Source: Conus ventricosus (Eukaryota > Mollusca > Gastropoda > Neogastropoda > Conidae). Taken from it: DNA of 64,000 bases. The position numbers and the translations under genes are program-made. The stretch is from the NCBI GenBank assembly GCA_018398815.1, contig CM031622.1, forward strand, positions 14,015,313-14,079,312, in the 5' to 3' direction. The notes beneath the pieces were generated by a model. That model did no database searches. It had not been told where the DNA came from and worked only from the letters and a program-made list of their open reading frames with translations. This document shows positions 54,421-64,000 of this stretch, one piece after another; within the stretch, counting starts at the first letter, position 1; each line of letters starts with the position of its first letter.

Positions 54421-54969
54421 GCTGACACACGAGCCTCCCCGCCCGTACGGTTGAGACGAAACGTTTGAACCTGTGCGGTCCGACCAGTCAGTGTCGAACG
54501 GACGGAGTGCTTCACGAAACGTTTGAACCTGTGCGGTCCGACCTATACGCGAGTTTTAAACCCTTCGAGTTTGATCCCACATGCCGCTTCAAAGGACTGT
54601 ACAATTGAATACGAAGCTTTTTCTCGAATATTTAGATTCCTATATTTTTTTGAGTTGACATTCCAAAGCACATGATGGCCTTGGTACGATTCAATCAAAT
54701 GTTTGGTCTCCGAATCGGACAGTCTGATCGCCTTGCTGGACGACGCCATTTTTTCCGTTGTCATGGGTGTTCGCTCAATGCTGAGCGTTGATTGGTTGGA
54801 GGATTCTAGCTGTCCGTTTCGAATAGATCACGGTGTATCTCGAACGGTCGGGTCGAACTGGATGCCGAAGTCCGTTTGAGACGTACGTTTACTATGACAG
54901 ACGCTCCGTTTGGGATCGGGTTCGACCGGTACGTCCGAAGCGTACGGGCGGGGAGGCTCGTGTGTCAGC
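54421..54969. mobile_element. Harbinger-like MITE with 29-bp terminal inverted repeats
   Basis: The left end (54421-54449) starts GCTGACACACGAGCC and the right end (54941-54969) is its perfect complement, ending CTCGTGTGTCAGC. The element is 549 bp and carries a truncated MADF-type frame on the minus strand. An internal block 'aaacgtttgaacctgtgcgg' is repeated at about 54460 and 54516. MADF/Myb-like proteins are the second gene of PIF/Harbinger transposons. The expected 3-bp duplication is not evident, so the superfamily call rests on the protein. Confidence 0.75.
54543..54764 (-). pseudogene. Truncated MADF/Myb-like DNA-binding protein
   Basis: A 73-codon frame starts at ATG 54764. Residues of about 22-62 (HLIESYQGHHVLWNVNSKKY, then REKASYSIVQSFEAACG) match the first two helices of a MADF domain, the DNA-binding partner encoded by PIF/Harbinger elements. 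The frame stops before the third helix is complete. No transposase lies within the element, so it would depend on a relative elsewhere. Confidence 0.6.
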
Positions 54970-55580
54970 CTCTTTAGAGACACTGCTCTGAAGAGGTTTC
55001 TTTTGATAAGAACTGGAGACTGGGGATGGGGAATCGGGATTTGAAGCTGTGAAAAGAGACAAAAGAGGGGAGGAAGGAAACCTGTCCAGTCACTATTTCA
55101 CCGACACTCACACGGTCAAAAACTGTGGTCTGCTGGCCAGTGAAGAGAGCATTTCTACTTGTCCTCCATATGGTTTCACTGTCCCGGACAACAGGACAGA
55201 GGGGTGTTGTGAACTCTGATGGAGGCGGGGTCTGGGCTATCATGGTATCAAATCAAGCACACTTGTTCTTATCTGCTGCTTTTGAAGGCCTGTTACTGTT
55301 GATGTAAACAAAAGCTTTACTTGGGAATCTCTGCTGCCCCATAATCTCCTGGCTTTAGTCTGTATATGTTTACATTTTTAATGGAATTTTCCAAAAGCTA
55401 TTACAAATCATGATATGCATAATAACCACAAACTGGACAAGGAGCACACATGTATGCACTGTCTGTATAAGGTTACGGCGTATGTGCAGAAGAAAGACTG
55501 TACACAAAAGTCATCCAAAAATTGTGCAAGTCTCTTTATGAGCACAGGCTTGATAAGCAGCTAGTGAGGATGGAAGGGGT
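54970..55580. other. Unannotated stretch
   Basis: I see nothing recognisable here. Confidence 0.5.

Positions 55581-55617
<37 letters not shown>
55581..55617. repeat. 37-bp G homopolymer
   Basis: An uninterrupted run of G. It could form a quadruplex, but its exact length is likely to be unreliable. Confidence 0.85.
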
Positions 55618-55710
55618 CTCACCCTTGTGTAACTATACTGAGACAAATTTAAAGATATAAAATAAGAAGGTTAATCACAAGGGGTAAGAGAGGGAGGGGG
55701 AGGGCACATG

Positions 55711-55712
<2 letters not shown>

Positions 55713-55755
<43 letters not shown>
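55713..55755. repeat. (GT)n microsatellite
   Basis: A near-pure GT tract. Confidence 0.95.
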
Positions 55756-55758
<3 letters not shown>

Positions 55759-55845
55759 GTGTGTGCGTCTGTGTGAAAGTTTCAGTCCCGAAAGAGAGGA
55801 AGGGGGAAGAGAAACAGAGGGAGGCAGGGAGGGTGGCAAAGAGAG

Positions 55846-55889
55846 AGGGAAAGAGAGAGAGAGAGAGGGGGAGAGAGAGGGAGACTCAG

Positions 55890-55931
<42 letters not shown>

Positions 55932-55937
55932 AGAGAG
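55846..55937. repeat. GA-rich low-complexity tract
   Basis: An interrupted GA repeat embedded in purine-rich DNA from about 55790. Arg-Glu-rich frames over it are artefacts. Confidence 0.9.
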
Positions 55938-56359
55938 GCAGGCAAAACAGAAAAGTGTGAGTCACTGAGTGTGAGCATGAGGAGAGAGGTATCAAAAGAT
56001 ACTAACATTTTCAAGGAAGAGACAGAAAAATAGGAGAGACTGGCTGAGAGGGACCCCCCCCCCCCCCCTTCTCTCTCTCTCCCCCACTCACACACTGACA
56101 CATACACAAACAGACTGGGTGGAGAGTGGGGGTGAGTGGGAAGAGGAACATGATTTGCCAACAAGTAGGTCAATGGAACAAATGAAGGACAGCTGTGTAT
56201 TTTGTTTTCCTTTTCTTTTCTTTGTTGCTCTCAACCCCCTATCCTGGCTCAGACAACAATAAGAACCTTGTTGGAGTTTGCGTATTCACTGTGCATGCAT
56301 GTCTGTGTGGGTTGGTGAAAACTGCCAGCATGACGTGTAAGTACCATAACATTAACACA

Positions 56360-56361
<2 letters not shown>
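55938..56361. other. Unannotated stretch
   Basis: A C run (about 56054-56068) is followed by a CT tract. Nothing else is recognised. Confidence 0.5.
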
Positions 56362-56444
<83 letters not shown>

Positions 56445-56450
56445 TCCGTG
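56362..56450. repeat. (GT)n then (CGTG)n microsatellite
   Basis: GT repeats of about 65 bp pass into CGTG repeats near 56427. Confidence 0.95.
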
Positions 56451-58159
56451 CATGCATGCGTGTGTGAGAGGGCAAAATGTGACTATAGATCTGTATGTAC
56501 TGTGTGTAAGTGTATACTCTATACATGCGTGCGTGCATGCATGCGCGTGTGTGTGTACGCATGTGCATAAATTTCATGTGCATGTCCCACAGAGAAAAGT
56601 AACAATAACAATTAACAGATGATGAAGAAAATAAACAGGACCAAAAAAAAAAAAAAAAATCAACAATTAAAAAAAAAATCAAGTTTACTTGTAAACACCA
56701 ACTTCAACTCTTGAAAATCAAACTGATCCTCTGTCAAAAAATCCAAGTCATTTGAGAATCTCTGGAAGTCCACTTCTTCACAAGAAATAACCTCTCTCTC
56801 TACAACAAACATTCATTTGGGTGTTTGCAGGCAAGATATCGTGGGAATGCCAATCAGTGCACCAGTGAAAGGGTAAAATGATGCTATCCAAATTTATCGG
56901 GTAAAATGATGCAATCCAAATTTATCAACAACGACCTGAATTAGAGATGTGTATCATTTCACTCTGTACTCCTTTCACTCTCCTGGACTTGTCAAGAACA
57001 CACAAAAAACCCACACACGGAGGAGTTCAGGCAGAACATTTTTTCATTCATGAAAGGTCCACCAGAGGAATTCTTCCAGCCCATAACAACTGAGCTTCCT
57101 TTTCACTACTTCCATCACATGTTCTGAATCGGGCGCCTCACTCAGCTGAAAATTACTGGCCCGTCCGACGAAACAAGAAATGTCATAACGCTGTTTGAAT
57201 AGAGTGCATGTTATTTTTCTCCGCAGAAGGCAAGCCTGCGAGCATGACGATGCCAAGGGAGACAATTTGTAGGTTTTGGTTGTATAATCATGTTAACAGC
57301 AATGTTAAAAAAGAATAGCCCCGTCTTCTTTTAGCCGACTCTGAAAATGCCGGTTTAAATATATGGAAATATGTTAAATTGTTATTCTAGTTTCTGACAA
57401 TCATCATCCAGTCATCCACAGGGACTGATGGCTTAGTCAATGAGAACATTTTCCACAACCCTGATTAATGAGGGTGTTAATTCTCAGACCAGATAGTCTT
57501 GGAATGTGTGTAAAATCAGGTCAAACTGAGGCTTTGTATTGGTGATCATCTAAACCTGCTTGCAGTTTTTTTTTCTCTTCTGAGGGCACTGCTATGAATC
57601 AGGAACAGATGGCAAGAGTAACCCGATGTTAATACCAAAAACTGGACGTGAAAGACAAGGAGAAACCCTTACAGGATCATCCTGCTCGTCTCTTTGCCAT
57701 GAAAATTAAAACACACACACTCACACACACACATACATATACACACAGCTGAGCACTGCAGACTAGAACTAGAAGCCCAAGATAATCCTATGGATGTCTC
57801 AATACTGCATTCGTCCCCAAAACTTGGCCAAAACAAAACTATCAAATTAGCTCTACCTTGCATACGTTTCATATGGTACCTAATATTAACTCCAAAACCA
57901 ACACTATTAGTGTAGTTTACGCTCGGCTATCGAACAGTTATCCAGCTCTATCTCAGGCTTAAAACCAACAACACAAATCATGAAAAATGCAAAAAGGAGT
58001 GCCAAGATCAATGAACGGAAGCTAAAGACAAACCGATTGCAGGCCACAAAACAATGTAGTGTAACAGAAATAGGGAGCTTGTAGTTTGCACTACATGATA
58101 CACTCCTACTCCTATAGGTCTGTGACTTGCCACTTCCACGGTTCAGCTGATTTTTTCCC
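56451..58159. other. Unannotated stretch
   Basis: No gene is recognised. A 73-residue minus-strand frame at 57044-57265 has ordinary composition and ends GLEEFLWWTFHE, but shows no known motif and no convincing splice sites. Confidence 0.4.
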
Positions 58160-58342
58160 ACATTATATCAAACACGTTTTGCTGCTGTAACACATTTTGC
58201 TGCTGTTTCCAGACATTATATCAAACACATTTTGCAGCTGTTTCCAGACATTATATCAAACACGTTTTGCTGCCGTTTCCAGATACTATATCAAACACGT
58301 TTTCCTGCTGTTTCCAGACATTATATCAAACACGTTTTGCTG
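58160..58342. repeat. 35-bp minisatellite, about 5 copies
   Basis: Units of the form 'ttttgctgctgtttccagac' plus 'attatatcaaacacg'. The first unit is degenerate. Confidence 0.92.
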
Positions 58343-58494
58343 TGATGAAACAACAACCAGGTCAGCTCTTCGACCTGCAGAGGCTCCAGGCCAAGATGTG
58401 AAGGTGAAAGAGGAGTCAATGCCTAACCTTTTGTTTGCCTATGACTACACACTCAACACTGCCACAGACACACACATACGTAGCACAGCAGGAA

Positions 58495-58861
58495 CCCCTT
58501 TTCCACTTAGTTATTGCGACAACTTTGGGCTCACGATCAGTACTAACCCCTTTTCCACTTAGTACTTATTGCGACAACTTTGGGCTCACGATCAGTACTA
58601 ACCACTTTTCCACTTAGTTATTGTGACAACTTTGGGCTCACAATCAGTACTAACCCCTTTTCCACTTAGTTATTACGACAACTTTGGGCTCACAATCAGA
58701 ACTAACCACTTTTCCACTTAGTTATTGTGACAACTTTGGGCTCACAATCAGTACTAACCACTTTTCCACTTAGTTATTGTGACAACTTTGGGCTCATGAT
58801 CAGTACTAACCACTTTTCCACTTAGTTATTGTGACAACTTTGGGCTCACGATCAGTACTAA
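58495..58861. repeat. 52-bp minisatellite, 7 copies
   Basis: Units start 'ccccttttccacttagttat' and contain 'gacaactttgggctcac'. They vary at CGACAAC versus TGACAAC and CACGATC versus CACAATC, again CpG sites. Confidence 0.95.
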
Positions 58862-58904
58862 GAAAGAGGCATGGGTGAAACCTACAAAACTTGGTTCGAC
58901 TGAA

Positions 58905-59050
58905 ATAAGGCTGGGGTCCAGGGCCGCCTAGGCCCTGGCGGGGTACAGGGGCAGCGCCCCGTTAGGGAGTCCTGGGAGGAAAAGCCCCCCCCCCCCCCCC
59001 CCCCCCCCCCCAGACGAAATTGAATTTTAAAATTTTTTTTAGGCCAATTT
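58905..59050. repeat. GC-rich element-end motif with long C run
   Basis: It holds ggggtccagggccgcctagg, further GC palindromic segments (ggggcagcgccccg), a C run (58985-59011) and a T run. The arrangement resembles that at 40592-40692. Confidence 0.4.
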
Positions 59051-59598
59051 CATTGGCTCTACTGCACCAGAAAAGGCTTAATTGTAACATGATTTCTGCA
59101 GTAAAAAGCTTCACTGTAACATGCTTTTTTGAGTTACTGTTATACTTTAGGTTCGATTAATTCATTTAAATGGATAAAAATTATTTTTTATGGCTTATCG
59201 TACAAGCTCAGAAAAGTTAAAGTCTAAAAGTGTAGAAATAAATCAGAATATAAAAACTCAAAATGGGAAATTTTTTCTCGCCCAATCTAAACTGATCAAA
59301 CATTTCAAAAATCAACCAAATTTCCCTCACAAATTGTTTAAAATGGTCACTTTACTATCTAAATCAAGACTGTGTTCAAAGGCAGAATCATCTGGGTGAT
59401 CAGAATTATCTGGGTGATCAGCATGGCTTCGATGTTTCTTTTTTTCCATTCGTCCAGTAACCGATCCTTTTTGAGCAAACGATACAGAAAACGATACAGA
59501 AACATGTGCCGGCCACATTCATTTTCTTGCACCACTATTCATTGCCGTCGTCATCAGTTTCGTTAGGCATAGCCATCTCCTCTGTTTTTTTCTTTTTT

Positions 59599-59648
<50 letters not shown>

Positions 59649-60979
59649 AGATAAATTTTCTAATTTGGCCCTCGATGCATGCTACTGGATCTCCTTCATT
59701 CAAAAACGCCATGACTACTTAATTTCCAGAGCACCGTGAAAACTTTCATTGTCAGCCAAATGCACCAATGTTAGCCTGTGAAGACGCCAGAAATACAGAA
59801 ACAGCTACTTCCTGTAAGAGATTGAAAGCTTGGATCGAACACAAAATCGGAACCGATAAATCAAGATTAAAAAAAAAAAATTTTGACAGAAGTTCCCTTA
59901 AGACTGAAAGTGATTCTGATGGATTTCCGTCCATAGACGGAAAAGTTTCACCCATGCAGTGGTCATATGCCACCAAACACCACAGGAACAGTATGAGTAT
60001 GTGGAACCAGAAATCAATGTCAAAGGGGAAATCTCAAGGGCTGTTGACAGCATAAATATCTTATCTTGGCAGTACACTCTCTGAATCTGGGAATACTGCT
60101 GATGAGGTTGACGCACAGACTGCTACAGCAAGCTCTGGTTTTGAGTGGCTCAAATTGTGTGGTAATGAAGATCAATCAACCTGGCAACAAAACCGAGAGT
60201 ATGAGTATACTACTGACATTGAATTGCTCAATTTGAATTATTGTATGCTTGTGAGATAAATCGACAGTCTATGTGTGGCAGACCAAAAAAAATTATGAAC
60301 AGCCTGAAACTGAGAGTCGCTTAATTAAAAAGACAAAGTTCCAAACACAGAGGTTCTCTTTCGAGCTGGTCTCTCAAGCATTCATGGATACACTATAAAT
60401 ACATCAGGTTAAGTTTGGCACCTTGCACCCTTGTTTGAATGCCTGATAAACCTCTGTGGCAAACTGGCAGAGGGCAAGCATTCTCATTACAAGGAAAATG
60501 TTCAAGGCTCACTGAAGAGCTTTGACGCTGACCCACACACCTTGGTGGCTCTAGACTACCCTGTCTGGTGAAGTTGTATCAGCAGAGGTGCTGTCCCTTA
60601 TGGGCAGCACAGGATAGCAGAAAACCTGTGCAAATGTGAGAATTGTAAATCCTGGGCCACTCCTCTACATCTTTAGAGCCTGCAGACAGCTTATGTCCAA
60701 TTAGCAGCGAAGCCTCCCATGTCCATATTGGACCGACAGGCCACATCTGGACACACACCACCAAACCTTCAATGCTTCAATGTGATATCCTTGGTCATCA
60801 CTGACTAAACCAGTTTAACAAAAACAAACTCCCTCTACAAAACAGAGCTTCCTTCTCTTCGCTCCCACCCCCCTCACTTGTCCCCTTCTATTGTGTTCTA
60901 GAATTCATTTCTTCCCCCCCCCCCCCCCCCCCCCAACAAAGAAATGTGTATAATAATTGATCAAAATCGAAATCAACAA

Positions 60980-60981
<2 letters not shown>
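59051..60981. other. Unannotated stretch with a GT tract
   Basis: A GT tract lies at 59603-59646, a 16-bp duplication (atctgggtgatcagaa) at about 59388-59420 and a C run at about 60914-60934. A 95-residue plus-strand frame at 59768-60055 (MLACEDARNTETATSCKRL) is unrecognised. No gene can be supported. Confidence 0.4.

Positions 60982-61029
<48 letters not shown>
60982..61029. repeat. (GT)n microsatellite
   Basis: A pure GT tract of about 48 bp. Confidence 0.96.
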
Positions 61030-61030
<1 letters not shown>

Positions 61031-61750
61031 ACGCGCGCAAGCGTGCACGCATGTGGGATTACTGAATTGATATCCAAACTAAAATTGATGGAAGGGAAAA
61101 GTAAAAGATGTGAACAACTTTGCTTGCATACTACTATCTAAGCTGTGCCACTACCTGTCAATCATCATAGTGTCAATCTGTCCAGTTAGCTTTTGTCCTC
61201 CAATGCTAACCAACACAAGTCCACAAAGTGGGCCAATGTGTACATTTTTCACCCTTTGCCAACATGGTTATAATCCTATGGGTACAGCACATCTGATCAA
61301 GGCATCTCCTACTAGTCCCAGGACACACAATCAAATTTATAGAGAAAACAGGAAATAAAAAAAGAGGGAAAACAGCTGTGCTACATTTCCAAATCTTCTG
61401 AAGACTGATGGCAAGAAATAAATATTTAATGGAACTGTGAGGACAGTAACATCAATACATTTAGTCATTTGGTGTCTGAAGTAAGGAAAACAAAAAAATT
61501 CCAGAAACTGAATACCTGGATCACCTGCAAATTTACATTTTCAAGAAACAATTCTGATATGCAACTGCTGGTTGAAACACAAGAAGAAAACAACAGTTAT
61601 TCAAGTTCAAAGCCACTTTCTCAATCCTCTGCACCCAGAAGGCAATCACACGAAGTCTAACTAGCCCCCACTAGTTGTACCTGTGCCTCTCGTCCACAGG
61701 ATGTTAGATAATGATAGTTTTAAAAAGTTACCTTGATCAGGAGATGCTTC

Positions 61751-61754
<4 letters not shown>
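61030..61754. other. Unannotated stretch
   Basis: I see nothing recognisable here. Confidence 0.5.

Positions 61755-61825
<71 letters not shown>
61755..61825. repeat. (GA)n microsatellite
   Basis: A pure GA tract of about 71 bp. Confidence 0.97.
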
Positions 61826-61828
<3 letters not shown>

Positions 61829-63188
61829 GCAAGAACAACAAAGGAAAGAAAAAGCAATGCTACCCCAGCTCTCAACAGCTTTATGGAGACACCAACTCTG
61901 GTCTTAGGACAAGGAACTTTCATTGTTGAATGAGATGAAAGGGGGGGGGGGGGGGGGGGGGGGAGACAAAAAATACCCATACTCAGTCACTGGCTTTTAC
62001 CAAGACTCTCTCTACAGCCTATATAGTCCTGGCCATGTCCGTCTTCAAATGTAACCAACCAGCCCCTTTCTGAAGTTTCTCTCCCTCTGAATCTTGATTT
62101 AACCCCCCACCCCCCAAGCATATAAATAATTTGGAATTCACGTGTGTGTGTGTGTGGCGCGCGCGACTGGGTGTGTGTGTTATCATTTTGCTATATTAAA
62201 ATAAAGGCACTGCCTCTCCTAATGTCCAGTCTATTTCATTTGTCTCTCCCCAAATACACCACGAATGTGAATCTAACATGCCAAATAAAGGTTCCATTTT
62301 TTTTTCCTTTCGTCTCCTTGTTGGTTTACATGTTTCCCTATCTTTATTTGCCCCCCCCCCCCCCCCCCCCCTCCTCTCTCTCTCAACACACTCACACCCA
62401 CACCTCTCAGCTTGATGTTTAAGAGTTCCATTCACCCTGGCTGTGATGTGTGTAGCACTGGGATACACAATGCATGCTTTCACAGCAAGACACTCCAGCA
62501 CACAATGCACAGGACCCTACAGCCTAGTTTCCAAGTCATCATGCGAACAACTGGCTCATCCACACAGTATTCCATTAAGTAAGCCCCATAAAGTGGGTTC
62601 AGCAACAGCGATAATTTTTGGATGATGTTAAATCCTGACCAAAACATCTGGTCTAAATAAAATGGCCAAATGCATGTAAGACCACCTAAACATGTAACAA
62701 AAATAAGTTAGGAAGTTCTGCGCTCAAGTCCCATCAGGAATCAGAACAATAGAAATAGAAGCCTTTACCATCAGGCATCAGAACAATAGAATTAGAAAAT
62801 TTGAAGGCAAGGGATTTTTCAGTCCTCAACAGCCCCTAATAAAGTTGCTGAATCGGTGAATGTACTATGGACCAATGGGCATCAACTGCTAAATGGGTAC
62901 ATCTCTGCACCTCAAATTTCCTGACCAACACCCAACACAGCAGACCTGTATCTGTACCTTAAGACGCGGCTGACACAGGATACATATCATAAAAGGAAAC
63001 AGATTACAGCCCTGTCACAAAGACTAAAACCAAAACGGTACTACATTACATGGGAACTGGGATGTCTTTTATGGTCTTTTATTCTGTACTCTCCAGGTGA
63101 CGAGGATTTCGCTTTCTTCTCCACATCCATGAATGTGGTCCGAGCTGGGTATCAGAAAGTTCAATGGGACTGTCAATGGACCAAACCT
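61826..63188. other. Unannotated stretch with G, C and GT tracts
   Basis: A G run at 61941-61963, a GT tract near 62143-62155 and a C run at 62351-62371. A short near-duplicate (atcagaacaatagaa) occurs near 62740 and 62776. No gene is recognised. Confidence 0.45.
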
Positions 63189-63214
63189 GGCACCCTCCAA
63201 ACCTGGAGGGTGCC
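63189..63214. repeat. Perfect 10-bp inverted repeat
   Basis: GGCACCCTCC and GGAGGGTGCC are separated by 6 bp. No T run follows, and the organism is eukaryotic, so it is not treated as a terminator. Confidence 0.7.
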
Positions 63215-63410
63215 CTCAGAAGCGGGACCCTCCATCACATTAGTTCCATGATGAAGATATTACCATTCTTCTTGTCACTGGTGGGGAAACTGCAAGCATT
63301 GTTGCAGCAACAAGATGACGCTGGGACTGACTGTGTATAGAAAGGCTGGAATGATCATCAAAATGCTTATCCCAATTTTCTGCTTGATTGGGGAACGTGA
63401 ATTTCCAAAA

Positions 63411-63778
63411 TTAGGAACACATCATGATTTTCATGGGACATGACAAGAAAACTAAAAGTGTCAATTTATCACCAAAAACTCTGCTGATTATGTCATCTAT
63501 CTCTGGTTTTTGTGTGTGCGTCAATCTCTGCATGTCGCCGAGCTGTCTCTCCAACTTGGTGTGAAAATCAGATGTGGAAATTTTGCAAAAATTCATAGCC
63601 CTCGCTCTTTTTCAGTGAGTTTATGAACAGCCACTTGTTCATGTTCTGTTTCTGAAAGTCTGCAACTGTTTCTGTGCTGTTTCTTCCTTAGGGGAGAAGA
63701 ATTTGCATTGATTCTTCTTGCACAGTCTCTTTGCCATTTTGGTGAAGAAATTATTTGAATCACTTTGTACATGCTCAA
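63411..63778 (-). pseudogene. Possible coding remnant, unrecognised
   Basis: Two minus-strand frames abut at about 63595. The upstream one (63593-63778) is basic (RRINANSSPLRKKQ...LTEKERG); the downstream one (63411-63596) reads FHTKLERQLGDMQRL then KPEIDDIISRVFG. Their ordinary, non-repetitive composition and adjacency suggest one frame broken by an indel. I know of no family match, and this may be chance. Confidence 0.2.
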
Positions 63779-63797
63779 AGAAAGCTCTAGCCGATCA

Positions 63798-63959
63798 ACA
63801 GTTTGCTATTGATTCCACTCCTGACTGAGTGCTTTTGTTGCGGGACATCTCCCAAATAAATTCAGGTGGTTTTATTTGACAGTTTGCTGCTGATTCCACT
63901 CCTGATTGAGCACTCTTGCTATAGAACATCTCTCAACTAAATTCAGGATGTTTTTACTT
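63798..63959. repeat. 81-bp tandem duplication
   Basis: Units start at 63798 and 63879 with 'acagtttgctgctgattcc' or a close variant, and continue with 'aaattcagg'. They differ at roughly one base in seven. Confidence 0.8.
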
Positions 63960-64000
63960 TTCATACTCTGTAACTTTCAGTCTCCAGGGTCAGACATTGC

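Noticed and set aside
55675..56033. Arg-Glu-rich and Ser-Leu-rich frames of about 100 residues
   Set aside because: They are products of the GT and GA tracts.
56239..56682. 147-residue minus-strand frame rich in His and Thr
   Set aside because: It is almost entirely translation of the GT/CA microsatellite.
63189..63214. 10-bp hairpin as a transcription terminator
   Set aside because: No T tract follows it, and intrinsic terminators are not a feature of nuclear genomes.

Overview
This is a eukaryotic, invertebrate-type window, most likely from a marine mollusc. The evidence for that is AT-rich intergenic DNA with long dinucleotide tracts and dense minisatellites, I/Nimb-like and CR1/L2-like non-LTR retrotransposons, a Copia-type LTR retrotransposon, and degenerate copies of a short repeat ('tatagcgcc...gcctacctgg') that I remember as common in gastropods. 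The species call rests on recognition, not on a search. I find no prokaryotic features, rRNA, tRNA or CRISPR array, and no intact host protein gene.

Layout. 0-6 kb: one copy of a dispersed repeat with a hammerhead-like core, then four minisatellites (46-, 30-, 32- and 91-bp units). 6.2-12.6 kb: a short LINE 3' fragment, then a full-length LINE (copy A, minus strand). 12.8-16.5 kb: a CpG-rich leader with a good splice donor and acceptor, and a frameshifted gene of an uncharacterised invertebrate family. 18.4-20.7 kb: a GA microsatellite, the 3' end of a second LINE type, a 49-bp minisatellite split by a 250-bp SINE-like insertion, and a 64-bp LINE tail. 21.2-27.2 kb: a second full-length LINE (copy B, minus) with a perfect 13-bp target-site duplication. 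29-36 kb: a 45-bp minisatellite, then a 57-bp minisatellite split by a complete Copia element with two identical 197-bp LTRs. 37-42 kb: LINE fragments, a hAT-like foldback element, a GC-rich element-end motif and a BED-finger remnant. 44-50 kb: mainly unannotated AT-rich DNA with a 37-bp LINE insertion, more hammerhead-like repeat copies and a 131-bp-arm palindrome flanked by a 15-bp duplication. 54-59 kb: a Harbinger-like MITE carrying part of a MADF protein, long G, GT and GA tracts, and 35- and 52-bp minisatellites. 59-64 kb: microsatellites and unrecognised DNA.

How the parts relate. The two full LINEs explain at least five short fragments, all ending in the same 3' sequence followed by a pentanucleotide tail; four have target-site duplications only 9-14 bp long (one imperfect). 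The two full copies are almost identical in their 5' UTR and ORF2 but clearly diverged through most of ORF1, which suggests a mosaic origin. Their shared 5' terminus folds into a hairpin resembling the HDV-like ribozymes known at the 5' ends of other LINEs. The Copia element looks very recent, with an intact pol frame and a gag interrupted by a stop and a frame change. Most LINE and gene frames are broken by single-base indels, often in homopolymers, so some breaks may be read errors. Comparisons were made by eye; no alignment or database search was run.
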